From Neocallimastix lanati (nom. inval.) (taxonomy: Eukaryota; Neocallimastigomycota; Neocallimastigomycetes; Neocallimastigales; Neocallimastigaceae), in NCBI GenBank assembly GCA_016946835.1, contig JACVTC010000011.1, positions 1,427,501 to 1,470,000 of the forward strand: a stretch of 42,500 nt of DNA, written 5' to 3'. Below the pieces are notes generated by a model that had not been told where the DNA came from, ran no database searches, and was given only the letters and a program-made list of their open reading frames with translations. Shown piece after piece: positions 11,529-27,249 of this stretch. Made by a program: the position numbers and the translations under genes. Position 1 is the first letter of the stretch. Each line of letters starts with the position of its first letter.

Positions 11529-11724
11529 TGTTAAAAGTCAATAGTTTGGGTTTTATAATTATGTCAACTTTATTAATATATTTTATGATAAAGAGCTGCA
11601 AATATTAAATTATATTAATTTACATGCTTTTATATTAACATATTGTGGCTTATATATTACATTACATACATTACATTTTAATACATTTAACGTATATTTC
11701 ATATTTATTTCACATATTCTAACA
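11529..11724. repeat. Left LTR, 196 bp
   Basis: TGTTAAAAGTCAATAG at the start and TATTCTAACA at the end. It differs from the right LTR at one base that I can find (T at 11655 against C at 12759), which points to a recent insertion. Confidence 0.9.
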
Positions 11725-11729
11725 TTCCC

Positions 11730-11772
11730 CCCTCAAACCAAATTATTTTAAAAGAATAATTTTGGTTTGAAA
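11730..11772. other. Hairpin just inside the left LTR
   Basis: TCAAACCAAATTATT and AATAATTTTGGTTTGA are inverted around TTAAAAG, with one bulged base. It lies where a primer-binding site would be expected, after a C-rich TTCCCCCC stretch. Confidence 0.65.
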
Positions 11773-12074
11773 GTGAATATGTGTTCTATACTATTTCTAT
11801 ATCTATACCAATATTAATATGCTATAATTTAATTTTCATTAATTGTAATTTTATATACTTATTTATATATTAGCTTGTTTTATTTTAACAACTATATTAT
11901 TACCCTATATTAATATGACATTTTTGTGGTTAAACGTCTTAAAACCTTTATATTTTTATTATGGGTAAAATTATTAATTATTATATTCAAGTTATATTTT
12001 TTCGGATTGGTTACTCTTATTTGTACCATCCTATTATTATATTTTGGCAACCTCATTGGGACTTACGCCTAATT

Positions 12075-12200
12075 GACAACACATGGTTTACCTCTTTGGT
12101 TTTATGTACTCTTGACAACTCATGGTTTAACTCTCTGGTTTTTACGTCTATATTTATATTTGACAACTCTTATGGTTAACCGCTATGGTTTCACGTCATT
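12075..12200. repeat. Threefold ~50-bp repeat in the LTR element interior
   Basis: The motif GACAACnCATGGTTTAnC, then a CTnTGGTTTT-like stretch and ACGTC/GTACTC, occurs three times (near 12075, 12115 and 12160). The copies are diverged. Function unknown. Confidence 0.6.
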
Positions 12201-12632
12201 TTATTTAATTATTAACTTGATTAGTTGTGAATAAATAGCCTTTAATATTCAAAAGTTGTTTATTTACTAATTAATGATTTAATTTATATTCTTTATTAAT
12301 CTTCATTAAGAGTCTCAAAAATATTTGCATATTAATTTGTCACGTCTCTCATTTATTTTATACGTGTCTTATCTTCTAATTTATTATTTTATTTAGTATA
12401 TTATTTATTTCAGGGGAATTTTCTTTCATAAAATACTTAATTTTTACGCGTTTTCATATTCTTGAAACTTTAAGATCATTTTTCTTCAAATTAGATCAAT
12501 CTTCACTAAAGTTGACATAATGACAACTTTTATCATAAATTCTGGATCCTAGGTATTTTCTTCTAGTTGACATTTTTCTAGTCCGGCTAAGGATATAAAT
12601 ATTCCTTTAAAGAGTCGATGAGACTCTTAATC

Positions 12633-12828
12633 TGTTAAAAGTCAATAGTTTGGGTTTTATAATTATGTCAACTTTATTAATATATTTTATGATAAAGAGC
12701 TGCAAATATTAAATTATATTAATTTACATGCTTTTATATTAACATATTGTGGCTTATACATTACATTACATACATTACATTTTAATACATTTAACGTATA
12801 TTTCATATTTATTTCACATATTCTAACA
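12633..12828. repeat. Right LTR, 196 bp
   Basis: Same length and ends as the left LTR with one substitution. A small hairpin AAGAGTC-GATGA-GACTCTT lies directly upstream (about 12609-12628), where a polypurine tract would normally be. Confidence 0.9.
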
Positions 12829-13108
12829 CTTTGAATTGAAGCATAGACCTTGATGATTGTAAAATTTCCAATCGCCAATGATTACACTCACTAGGGAGGA
12901 GTTAATGGTTCCGTTCTGATGCTCGTGGTCATTAGAGATATATGTAGGAACGTTAGGAATGCATCTCCGGGCAGTGTGTAACGACGATTGAGAGCGGCGA
13001 AGCTGATACAGTATGCCAATAACTCATCACCTTACAGTTAATTAATAACTGTATGGCCATATGGGAGATGGGTACCCATTTGTGCAAGTCTATGTTTTTT
13101 TTTTTTTT

Positions 13109-13121
13109 ATTCAATCTGTAC
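13109..13121. repeat. Right target-site duplication of the SINE
   Basis: ATTCAATCTGTAC, identical to 11335-11347, directly follows the T14 tail. Minisatellite sequence continues to its right (TTTATATTCATATTTCTAC). Confidence 0.8.
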
Positions 13122-13151
13122 TTTATATTCATATTTCTACTATTTATTTTA

Positions 13152-13309
13152 TTAATTAAATTTATTCGCAATTTTTTATGTAAATTAGAAATAGTTTTGA
13201 TCAAATGATAAATAATATCAAGCTACAACATGTATATAAATATCATTAATTTTATCCTAATTTTATATCTTTGTAATTAATTACCTTATTACCTTATTAT
13301 TTTATAAAT

Positions 13310-13340
<31 letters not shown>

Positions 13341-13376
13341 AATTAATTATTAAATAAATAAATTTGATATATTAAA
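13152..13376 (+). repeat. Dispersed ~200-bp repeat, copy 2
   Basis: Direct-orientation counterpart of 7509-7705, with small indels in the TAAA runs. Here it is not followed by the broken ORF seen behind copy 1, so the two copies share only this leader-like part. Confidence 0.75.
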
Positions 13377-13844
13377 TATTTTAGAATAAAAACTATTAAT
13401 TAAAATTTTTAAAAATTAAATGGGTTAGGTTATATTTTTGTTGAAAATTAGAATAATAAACAATATAAAGATTCAAAGTTTAAAATACATAGATAATATT
13501 TAAACAAATACAATTATTTCATATAATTTAAAATATAAAATAATAAGTAAATTAAAAAAAAAGTAAAAAAGTAAAATGTAAAATAGAATAAAATAAATAG
13601 GCCTAAATATAATAATAAAAAAAAAAAAAATAAAAAAAATAAATAGAAAAAAGAAAAAGAATAAAAAAGAAAAAGCAAAACATTTATTACTAAAATTAAT
13701 TATATATATATATAATAATAATATAATAATAAAATAAATATTTCTCTATTGATTATTAATTTTTAAAAAAAATATTAATATTAATAAATTGCAATATCTA
13801 AGAAGTTAAATTACATAAGCTTTTAAAATAATATATATAAGTAA
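13377..13844. other. Upstream region of the Sec15 gene
   Basis: A/T-rich DNA with A-rich runs (13614-13680) and a TATATA stretch near 13702. It must contain the promoter of the Sec15 gene, but no specific element can be named. Confidence 0.45.
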
Positions 13845-14727
13845 ATGAGTGAACAGGATCAATTATTTATTCAAAAACTAGTACATTCATTAGTGACGGA
13901 TTCTTCAACAACAGCTACAACAAATCATACTTTATTTTCAAATGAAATTGATGAGGTGGAGGGAAAATCAAATGAGAATTTTTCAACTTTAAAAGAATCT
14001 CATGTACTAAACACATTATATAGAACGAATAAAAATACAGAATTTTTAGAACAATTAAATGCTTTTATTAAGAGAAAAGAAAATGAAATAGAACGCGTCT
14101 GTAATGTTCATTATCAGGTAGTATATTATGTTATGAATTTTCTTAATATTAAATTTATTATTTAATTTAATATATTATATATATATATATATTTTCTTTT
14201 TTTCCATTAAATTATTAGGAATTTATTCAAGCCATTGACCAACTTTTAAAAGTAAGAGTTGGAGCGGAAAATTTAAAAAATAAAATTATTGATTTAAATG
14301 ATGAAATGCAGTTATCGGGAGAAGAATTAATTGAAAAAGTATAATCAATATTATGTATATTAAAGATTTATTATACATTTTTATATTAAATTTATATATA
14401 TTTAGAAAAAACAATTAATTACAGATAAAAAAATTTTGAATAATATCAATTTAACAATAAGTACATTAAAACATTGTTTAAGTATTCTTGATAAAACCAA
14501 TAAAATAAATATTCAAATAGAAAATCATAAGTACTATTCAGCACTTAGGGTATTATATTAATGAAATTCAAATTTTTATATTTATTATTATTATATATTT
14601 TTTTGAAATAATAAATAAACTTTTCTTAATAATATAATTATTAAAATTTCATTAGATGGTTGAAGAATTACAAACTATTCATTTATCAAATATTATTCAA
14701 TTTCAATTTGCTCAGCATATTCGTAAT

Positions 14728-14805
<78 letters not shown>

Positions 14806-17623
14806 TCCTTTTATCAAAAATAATAGATAATTAATAAATAATGAATTGTAAACAAATAATAAATAAAAAATTTATATATTTCTTTATATAGAGGAATGTA
14901 TACCTTTAATGAAAGATAAAATAAAGATAGCAGTAACAAAAGAAATGAAAACATGGCTAATAAAGTAGGTTTTAATACTATTAATTTATAATTGAATATT
15001 ATTTATATAATTAATATAATGTATAATGTAATATTATATAATATAAATAATAATAATAATAATAACAATAATTCATAGAATCCGTGAAAATTCAAGAAAA
15101 GTTGGTAATTTAGCAATGAAACAGATGAGTGATAAGATTTTATTAAAGTCAACATATGACCTTACAGCTAATAGTCAATCCAACAACGCACCATCAATTG
15201 ATTTAGTAATTAATGAAGATAGCGAAAGTATGAAAATTATTAAATATTAAATATAATGAATTTTTAATTAAATTTTATTTAATAATTATATTAAATTCAA
15301 ATATTAATTATTAAATAGAGAATCTTGTTGATAATGATTATGTTAAAATTGATTTCAAGCCACTTTATCAATGTCTTCATATATATGATGTCTTAGGGGA
15401 AAGTTTAGAATTAAAAAATAGTTATGAAGAAATTCGTAGAGTAATATTTGTTGAATATAAATAATATACATATATATATGCCTATACATATACATATATT
15501 TGTATATTTATATATATTTATATATTTATATAATCAAATATATAATTTCATATATAACATTTTATATTATTAATTCTTTTTTTTTTTTTTTTTTTTTTAA
15601 ATTATAAAAAATAATATATTTATAATAAAGCAACAAGCAAGTTCTATATTAACAACACCATTTTCATTAAAAAGTAAAGATAATCTTCAAACATTTAAAA
15701 CATATATTAATGATATTGTTGGCTTTTTTATTATAGAATATATTGTTATGAATTCGACACAAAATTTTAGATCAAAAGTTTGGGTAATTTTTTTTTCTTT
15801 ATTTCATATTTATATAACTTTATAAGGGATATTTTCTTGATATTATTGCTAATTTTAACTTATTAATTTGTTTATCTAACATAAATTAATTAGATTGATT
15901 CATTATGGGAATTAACTATAAATAAAACAAGAGACAATATTGCAAATCAATTAGGTGATTGTGAAAGTACCGATTTATTCTTAGAAATTAAAAATATTGT
16001 TGTAGTATTTATTCAAACCCTAGAAGTATGCTATTAAGTATTTTAATATTAATTTACTATATAATAAGTTCAAATAAATTTATATAATATGTGTTAATAT
16101 TATATATTAAATAAATCCATTTCCTTTAGAGTTATAATTATACAGTATCAAAATTATTAGATTTAATGATAATTCTCTTTGAAAAGTATTCTAGATTATT
16201 GAAGCAACAATATAGCACACAACTAACGCAAGTTAGTATTTTCAGATTTTTATTAAATAATATATAAATATAAAATATTAATAATTGTATAGTTATTAAT
16301 ATTTCATATTTAAATTATTATGCTTGTTTTAGATTTTACAAAATGAAGATTTTATACCAATGGTTATAAATTCAGCAGACGAATATGAAAAATTATTAAA
16401 TGCTTATACTCTTCAAGAAGATAGTGAAATTATTTTGCAAGGTTTTCCGAGAACTCTTTCATTTTCAAGAAGTTTTCCAGAAAGTTGTGTTATAGTAAAA
16501 ACATTCATAAAAAAATTTTATCAATTTATACAGGGATTTACACAGAATTATGGTGAAATGGATGACCTTTTAAAAAAAGTAAGATATATATTTTGTAAGG
16601 ATATTAATTTAAATAAAATGGCAATATTAATATATATTATAAAATTTTTAATTGTTATTTAAGTCTTTAGATAGTTTATTATTGGATGACTTAAATGGAA
16701 CATTGGTAAGAAAAATGAAAAGTAAAAGTATTAAATTAACACAAGTAGTACAAATATTCCATGATATGGAATTTTACGTTAAGTCCTGTGATGAATTTGA
16801 AAGGGAATTAAGTCGAAAAAAATCATCAAAAACTGCCAATGATATAAACTTATCTCATATAAAAACTAAATTTATTGATTCACAAAAACTGGCAGAGGAT
16901 AAAATATTCGATATTATCAATGAAAAAATAGATATGTTTGTAGAATTATCTGGATACGATTGGTAAATAAATAAATAAATAATAATAAATAAATAAATAA
17001 TAAATAAATAAATAATAAATAAATAAATAATAAATAATAAATAATAAATAATAAATAGGATGCCCAGTAAAGCTTCTACTGAACCAAGTTCATATATTCA
17101 AGGTATTAATTATTATAATTATTATTTTTTATTGATTTTATTTCTAAAAATTGTGAAATTATTGATTATAAATTTTAATTTATTATATTTGATATTTTGA
17201 TTATTTAATAGATATTATTAATTGGTTAGAAACAATTATATCAACCACCTTAACAAATTTACCAGAATCAATTAAAAGTTTTGTTTATTTCGATGCGTTT
17301 AATCATTTGTCATCTTCTTTGCAAGTAAAATTTAGATAAATTTTAATAAAAATATATAAAAACTTTCATTAGAATGAACCCATTTTTTGATACGAATGTA
17401 TATAATATATTTTAATATTTAAAGAAATATTTAACTCAACAAACAAGTGGAACACAAAAAATGAATATTTATTTTGTTCAAACAATTGACAAAGATGTTT
17501 CAAGTATTGAAAACTTTATTGAAAGTTTAAATAATCCAATGATAATGGATTGTTTTACGGAATTAAGACAGGTATTTTTTTAATTTTGAAATATAATATA
17601 ATAATAATAATAATAATAATAAT

Positions 17624-17702
<79 letters not shown>

Positions 17703-18128
17703 TTTTTAATTTTATATATTTAATTACAGTTAATTAATCTTTTAATGTCACCAAATCCAGAAAATTTCTTAAATCCATCTATAAAAAACAAATTATATTA
17801 TAATGTTAATATTCATAATTTAATTATATTAATGGAAAAGTAAAGTATTTTCTTTTTTATGATATAAATTTATTAATTAAATATTTTTATTAAAAGATTA
17901 AATTTTAATGATAATATAATTAGGTTATTGAAAGGTCATGAAAATAATAAAATTGCGTTAATGTTTAATAACCCATTAGATTATAATAGAAGAAAAAATA
18001 TTGAAAATTTAATAAAAACTTTAAAACAACAATATTCAGAGCAATTAATGAAACAAAAAGAATTACTCGTTGAAAAGAGTCAAAAGCAAGCAAATAAAAA
18101 TTTGGAAAGAGTTTTTGATAAACGTTAA
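13845..18128 (+). CDS. SEC15: Exocyst complex component Sec15 (EXOC6-like)
   Basis: Seventeen exons: 13845-14117, 14219-14338, 14406-14549, 14656-14722, 14892-14964, 15079-15227, 15319-15440, 15631-15783, 15894-16025, 16130-16231, 16333-16578, 16664-16962, 17059-17102, 17212-17324, 17425-17571, 17730-17839 and 17924-18128. They join in frame to 832 residues, a normal Sec15 length. Exons 1-2 carry the strongly conserved block HYQ..EFIQAIDQLLKVR.GAENLKNKIIDLNDEM..SGEELIEK, and exons 4-6 FAQHI..ECIPLMKDKIK..NSRKVGNLAMKQ. The rest is helical, as expected for a CATCHR-family tether. In the family, Sec15 is the exocyst subunit that binds the Rab GTPase on secretory vesicles and helps tether them to the plasma membrane. 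It is convergent with the thioesterase gene; introns hold a ~40-base T run and a TAA array. Confidence 0.9.
14735..14776. repeat. ~40-base T run in a Sec15 intron
   Basis: A long uninterrupted T tract followed by TTTA repeats, within the intron 14723-14891 that separates the CATATTC end of exon 4 from AGGAATGT of exon 5. It is one of several T runs over 25 bases found in introns of this window. Confidence 0.9.
17590..17701. repeat. TAA trinucleotide array in a Sec15 intron
   Basis: About 35 units of TAA with one TAT variation, lying between exons 15 and 16 of the Sec15 gene. Confidence 0.9.
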
Positions 18129-18250
18129 AATGTTAAAAATGTTAAAAATTCTTATTTATACATATATATGTAATAATAATTTAGAGAAGATAGATTGTGA
18201 AAAATTAAATATATATTTGAATAAAGAAAATATTATAATATCATATATAC

Positions 18251-18286
<36 letters not shown>

Positions 18287-18465
18287 TAATAAAATAAAAT
18301 AAGAATAAAAATAAAAATAAATATAAAAATAAAAATAAAAAAATTAAAATAAAAAATAAAGTAGTATTTAAGTATAAAGTAAAATATATCAAATAAAAGA
18401 AATAATGATAATGATATATTATATTTTCTAACCTAATAATAGATTACAATTAAGAAAAATAAATA

Positions 18466-18496
<31 letters not shown>

Positions 18497-18661
18497 GAAT
18501 AATTTTAGATAATTTTTTAAATATAAATTTAATTATTAATATTATTTTATATGCTATTATTTTTATGTTTATTTTTATTTTTATTTTTTGCTTTAAATTA
18601 AAATCATCATAATTTACTAATAATAATAATAATAAGATAAGTATCATTTTAATATTTTTAA
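18129..18661. other. Convergent 3' region between Sec15 and thioesterase genes
   Basis: Holds a ~28-base A run (about 18253) and a ~26-base T run (about 18471), with A/T-rich spacers. It presumably supplies polyadenylation signals for both genes; none can be singled out. Short open frames here are lysine/phenylalanine repeats and not genes. Confidence 0.5.
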
Positions 18662-19204
18662 TTATTTTCTATTTTTTTCTAAATTTATTAAAATCTTTTT
18701 ATAATCGGATGGTATTTCAGCCTTTTTTCCAATTCTATAATCATAAGTAACTACAACAACTTCTGATTTAGCTACAATTTTCTCTAATTTTCGTGAAACC
18801 ATAATTGCTTCAACTGTGTATCTATCTTTACCAATACCACTAATTGGTACTCTAGTTGCTACACAAATATTATCGGGATAAGTTACTGGCAATTTATAAT
18901 TACAATTAACAGTTTTTACAATAGGACCAATTTTAGTTATTCCATGTCCAAACTGTGAATCTTTTGATAAAGCAGGATCAATAAGTTGTTCGTAAAATGC
19001 AATTCGACCTTTATTTTTTTATTTTTATTTTTATTTTTATTTTTATTTTTATTTTTTCATAATTTAAATTTAATATTTATATTTAATACATTAAATGTTA
19101 TTCAAAAGTATAATTTTATAATAAAATTTACCTGATTCGAAAAATCTTAATAAAATTTTTATTTCATACAATAATAAAATATAATTTTAATATATGTTTT
19201 ATAG

Positions 19205-19238
<34 letters not shown>

Positions 19239-19652
19239 CAGTTTGAATTTAAATAATGAATAAATACCTTAAAAAACTAGCGTTATTTAAATGTCCAAAT
19301 GCGTCCTTTTATTTTTATTAATATAATAATAAATAATAATAATATTATTATTTGTATAATATTAAAGTTCAATGATTCTTTAATAAATAAATATTAAATA
19401 CTATAAACATAAAAAAAAAAAAATTACTTGCTCTCCCCACTGAAGATCGATATTTGTAACTGATGAATAATCCTTTACTAGATCTTGAATTGATTTGGAT
19501 AATTGCCTTCTACATTCATTTGGTGAGGGAAGTGAATAAAGATTTCTTGAAATATTATGTTTAAAATTATTTAACAATGCATTAGTGACAGATTTTTTTA
19601 AATTATTTGATAAATTTGCTAAGTTCGATAAATTTATTAATCCAGGATTCAT
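18662..19652 (-). CDS. Hotdog-fold acyl-CoA thioesterase (4HBT/YbgC-like)
   Basis: Four exons: 19652-19428, 19305-19268, 19145-19132 and 19008-18662, giving 207 residues in a closed frame. Exon 3 is a microexon of 14 nt (ATTTTTCGAATCAG). Residues 70-100 read WGEQ, DAFGHLNN, ASFLRFFESGR, which is the D-x-x-G-H-x-N-N signature of the 4-hydroxybenzoyl-CoA thioesterase family, in which the Asp is catalytic. The later strands (KTVNCNYKLPVTYPD, RYTVEAIMVS, VVVVTYDY) fit the hotdog beta sheet. The first ~70 residues (Asn, Leu, Ser, Lys; few acids) lie ahead of the domain and could be a mitochondrial presequence; this is inferred. The substrate acyl group is unknown. The gene diverges from Cdc48 across about 1.3 kb. 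Confidence 0.85.
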
Positions 19653-20612
19653 TTTTTTATAATAAATGACTTAAATTTTTGTTATTTTGTTAATTCATAT
19701 TAAAGAAATAAATTTTCTTTTATTTGAAATTAGGTTAGGTTACATTGAGTAATATTATTAAATTATTATAATATATAAAATAAGTAAAAACAAATTAATA
19801 AAAATAAATTTTTAATATGTTTTCTATATTTGTATTTTCTGATTAATAATGTTAAAATTTTGTAGGGTCCTCATACATTTTGATAAAACTTTTTATATAA
19901 TTTATTATTTATTAAAATTCATAGTATAGAAATTGTATATTACAGTATTAATTCTAAAATATAAATCTTTATTAATTAATAAAGTTAATATTAAAATTAA
20001 ATACTATCTAATATTTAAATTATTATACTTTTTATTTTTATAAAATGTGGTAAATGTTCAAAATATTTCGGTAGTAAATATATTTTAATTCTAAATCTTT
20101 TATATAGATAACAGAAATTTATTTTTTAATTAATTAGTTCCATTTTATTCTAATTTAATTTCATTTTTATAAAATTATATCAATAAATGAAATTTTTTTA
20201 TTTTAATAGAGTAATAGGGATAAATACCCTTCAACCTTTTTAATTATCTATGAAAATCTGAAAAGCCAATTTAATAATTTATTAATAATTTTTTATATTT
20301 TCAATTTAAAAAGATTAAAGTTTTTATTTATAAAATAAATAAAATACATATATTTCAAAGAATAAAATAGAAAATTATTTTATAAATTAATTTTAATTAC
20401 TAATATAAACGAAAAAATTTTACTAATAATCTCTCAATAAGATATCAACAACAAAAATTTTTATTATGTCTAATAATTATTCTTATTAATTTATTAAATA
20501 TTAGTAATTATTAACTATATTATCTATTATTTATATTTTTCATAATATAAAAAAAAAAAATAATTACATATATTGAAATAATAATTATTTTTAAATATGT
20601 TAAGTCATCAAA

Positions 20613-20650
<38 letters not shown>

Positions 20651-20995
20651 TAATAAAAACAATTAAATCGAATGTATTAATTTTTTATCATAATATAATT
20701 CAATTAAATTTAATATACTATAATATATATATATAATATAAGTACAATTTACAATTATTTAATTAAAAAAAGTTTCAATTAATATAAAAGAAGTTTTATA
20801 AAATTTAAAAGTTTCAACAACAATTTTTTAATTTTTTTTTTTTTTAATTTTTTAATATTAAAAGAATATAAAAATAAAAAATAAGGAATTAAGATCATAT
20901 TGAAGAAGGAAAATTTTATATAAATAGTATATAAATAATTTATTAGGAATATCTAAATTAATAAATAATAACAATATTATAAATAAATAAGTATA
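19653..20995. promoter_or_regulatory. Divergent intergenic region of thioesterase and Cdc48 genes
   Basis: These 1.34 kb separate the two start codons, so both promoters must lie here. The DNA is A/T-rich with a TAA run at 20617-20646 and a short C-containing patch near 20220-20240. No specific promoter box can be assigned and no other gene is seen. Confidence 0.5.
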
Positions 20996-24607
<3,612 letters not shown>

Positions 24608-25133
24608 ATATAAAATCTATTAAAAGTAATTATATTTTTTACTCTTCGTAATTAAATTATTTATTTTCTATTATTATATTTTTATTAATTCGGTATAAAT
24701 TTTTATTAATAATAGTAATAGTTAATATTATTAAAATAAATATATATATTTTTTTGATTAATTTTAAAAGTATATTATTATTTATTTTATATTCTAATAT
24801 ATTATAATTAAAAACAAACAAACAAACAAAAAAAATTATTTTAAAATTAAAACAATAAACATAATAAGCATACTAATAATAATAATAATATAATAAACAT
24901 ATCAATAATAATAAAAGATAAAAAATAAATAAAAAATAAAAAAATAAAAAAATTTACAAAATATATCTTTATATTTTTTATGTGAATTAATTTAATAAGT
25001 TTGTTAATATATATTATATATATATTTAAATTTTTATTTAATACATTTTTTTTTCTTTAATTTTTATTTATATGCATTTTTAAATTTTTAATATTTTTTA
25101 GTTATTTTTTATTTTGTTTTTGAATTATAATAT

Positions 25134-25172
<39 letters not shown>

Positions 25173-25263
25173 CTTCTAACAAATTATAATTAATATTTTT
25201 TTTAAAGTATATTATAATTTTTTTTTAAATCATTTTTTTAATTTTTTTTTATTATTTAACTGC

Positions 25264-25294
<31 letters not shown>

Positions 25295-25328
25295 TGAGAA
25301 TAATATATATATTTATTTATGATTCATA
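24608..25328. other. Convergent 3' region between Cdc48 and TPP2 genes
   Basis: A/T-rich DNA with a ~33-base T run (about 25139) and TTTA repeats near 25266. No gene seen; it should hold the 3' ends of both transcripts. Confidence 0.5.
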
Positions 25329-26833
25329 TTAATTAAGTAAAGCATAATCGGATGGTGATCTTAAGAATTTTTGAACTTCCTCATAATCGCACCAGCAATC
25401 CCAATGTAATTCATTAAGAATACTTAAACGAAGTTTACAAGCTTCATTAACATTTCCTATGTTTGATTTATTTAAATCACCAATAGGTGTGTCATTAATA
25501 TATTTATTTAGGGTTTTAAGAGCATTACCATATCTTCCTACTAATCTTTCCTTCTTTGAGTAAGCCATTATATATTTATAATCAGTATGTTCAGACCAAG
25601 CAAAGTAATCATTCATAACTTTATTAGATTCAGTAATTAATTGTTTCAAATATTCGATTTCATCTTCATTATTTTCATCTTTAACAATCTTTAATTGAGT
25701 CATGAAAATTAAATTATTGTAGGCTTCGCATTTCATATTAAGAGCTTGAACTAAATAATCTTTCTTTTTATCATTATCAGCCTTTAATTTCTTTTCCGTT
25801 TCATTAATAATTTTTTGATGTTTAAGTCCATAATAACTACTTAATTCTTTAGTATCAATAGCTTCTTCTAACTATTGTTCAAATATATTAAAAATTTTTA
25901 TATATAATTTATTGTTAATTAATATTATTATAAATTGCATACTATTAATTAATATTATTATTACTATTATTATTATTATTATAATAAACTAGAATTATTA
26001 TTTTCCTATTATTAAAAATACATAATAAAATACCTTATTAGTTTGATCTATAAGTTCTTTGGAATTATCAATAATTTCATCTATAATCTTTTTAGACTTA
26101 TCATAATCACTAGACTTATCAAAAGATTTTAATAATTCGTTAATTCTATTATTAATAATATTAATTTTCTCGAGCATTAATGGAATATGATTTGGATAAT
26201 CTACTTCAAGAACAGCTAATAATGCAGTTAATTCCTCACCCTTTAATTTTTTTAAATAACTAATTTGCAAATCACGAATAGCTTCTTTTAAAGAATTTCG
26301 ATCATCAGTATTTGTAGTATTATCAGTGTCTCCTGGTGTATCCTTTGAAATTAAAGATTTTTCTTTAATTTTCTTTTCTGGGCCAATGGAATATACAATT
26401 CTGAATAATGTTTTTTCAAGTTTAAATGATGGTAGTTTTAATACACCAGAAAGATAAGATTCTTGAGTAAGATCTTTTGGACGAGTATATGTACCATTTC
26501 CTGGAATAACAAATAATGGACGATGTTCATTGTTAGCAAGAACTTTATTACCAAAACCAGAATTCTTATTATTAAGAGCATTAATAATGTCGCGGAAGAA
26601 CGTAACATTGACTTCTTTGCCTTTTGGTAGAGTTTGGTCAACAACCATGGTCATATTTTTGATTCTTTCCAATAATTCAACAGATTTTGAAAGAATTTGA
26701 AGTTTAACAGTATATTCACCTTTGGATAACTTTAAACTCTTTGCAAAAATGTCTCTGTATCCAACAACCTTTTTATTGGAATCATAAACTTAATAAATTA
26801 ATAAATTAATAAATGAATGAATGAATGAATGAA

Positions 26834-26876
<43 letters not shown>

Positions 26877-27203
26877 AAAATAATGTTAATTATTTAATGA
26901 TTAATTCACATTTTATAATAATTTAAAGAGCAATAATAAATTAAATTTAAAATTAAAGGTAAATAAAATAATAGAAAATTTTAAATAAACATACTGATAA
27001 TGAACAATCCTTCGTGAGCAGCATCATAGATATAGTCATTAAGCGATGGGAAACGAACTGTGACATTTGTAGATTCACTGATTTTAAACTCATAAGTTAA
27101 TACAAGTTGAAGAATTTGTTTAGAATCTGGTAAAATATCTCGAGATTTCATGGCTGTTATTAATTCATCTGATGGCTTAATGCTTCGTGAAAGAGTATCT
27201 TTT

Positions 27204-27249
<46 letters not shown>

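Larger units (their letters stand above)
11529..12828. mobile_element. Non-autonomous short LTR retrotransposon (TRIM-like)
   Basis: Two 196-bp direct LTRs (11529-11724 and 12633-12828), each starting TGTTA and ending TAACA, bound a 908-bp interior. A 5-bp target duplication CTTTG lies at 11524-11528 and 12829-12833. The interior has no gag-pol frame. Its size and lack of coding fit terminal-repeat retrotransposons in miniature, which would need proteins from a full element. Orientation is not certain. No standard initiator-tRNA primer site and no clear polypurine tract are visible. Insertion into the SINE is later than the SINE itself. Confidence 0.85.
11348..13108 (+). mobile_element. tRNA-derived SINE, split by an LTR element
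   Basis: The SINE proper is 11348-11528 plus 12834-13108 (about 456 bp); the rest is an inserted LTR element and its extra target copy. It starts with a tRNA-like head (11348-11419), continues with a long imperfect hairpin (11422-11503) and an unmatched body, and ends in T14 (13095-13108). Perfect 13-bp direct repeats flank it. The body is much richer in G+C than its surroundings. It has the Pol III promoter boxes and T-run end expected of a tRNA-derived SINE transcribed by RNA polymerase III. No open frame of significance; short ORFs over it are chance. Confidence 0.8.

Noticed and set aside
12953-13204. 83-codon minus-strand ORF in the SINE body
   Set aside because: It crosses the T14 tail and the target duplication into the minisatellite, so it cannot be an ancestral reading frame.
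18156-18647. Three lysine- or phenylalanine-rich ORFs
   Set aside because: They span homopolymer runs in the 3' region between two convergent genes.
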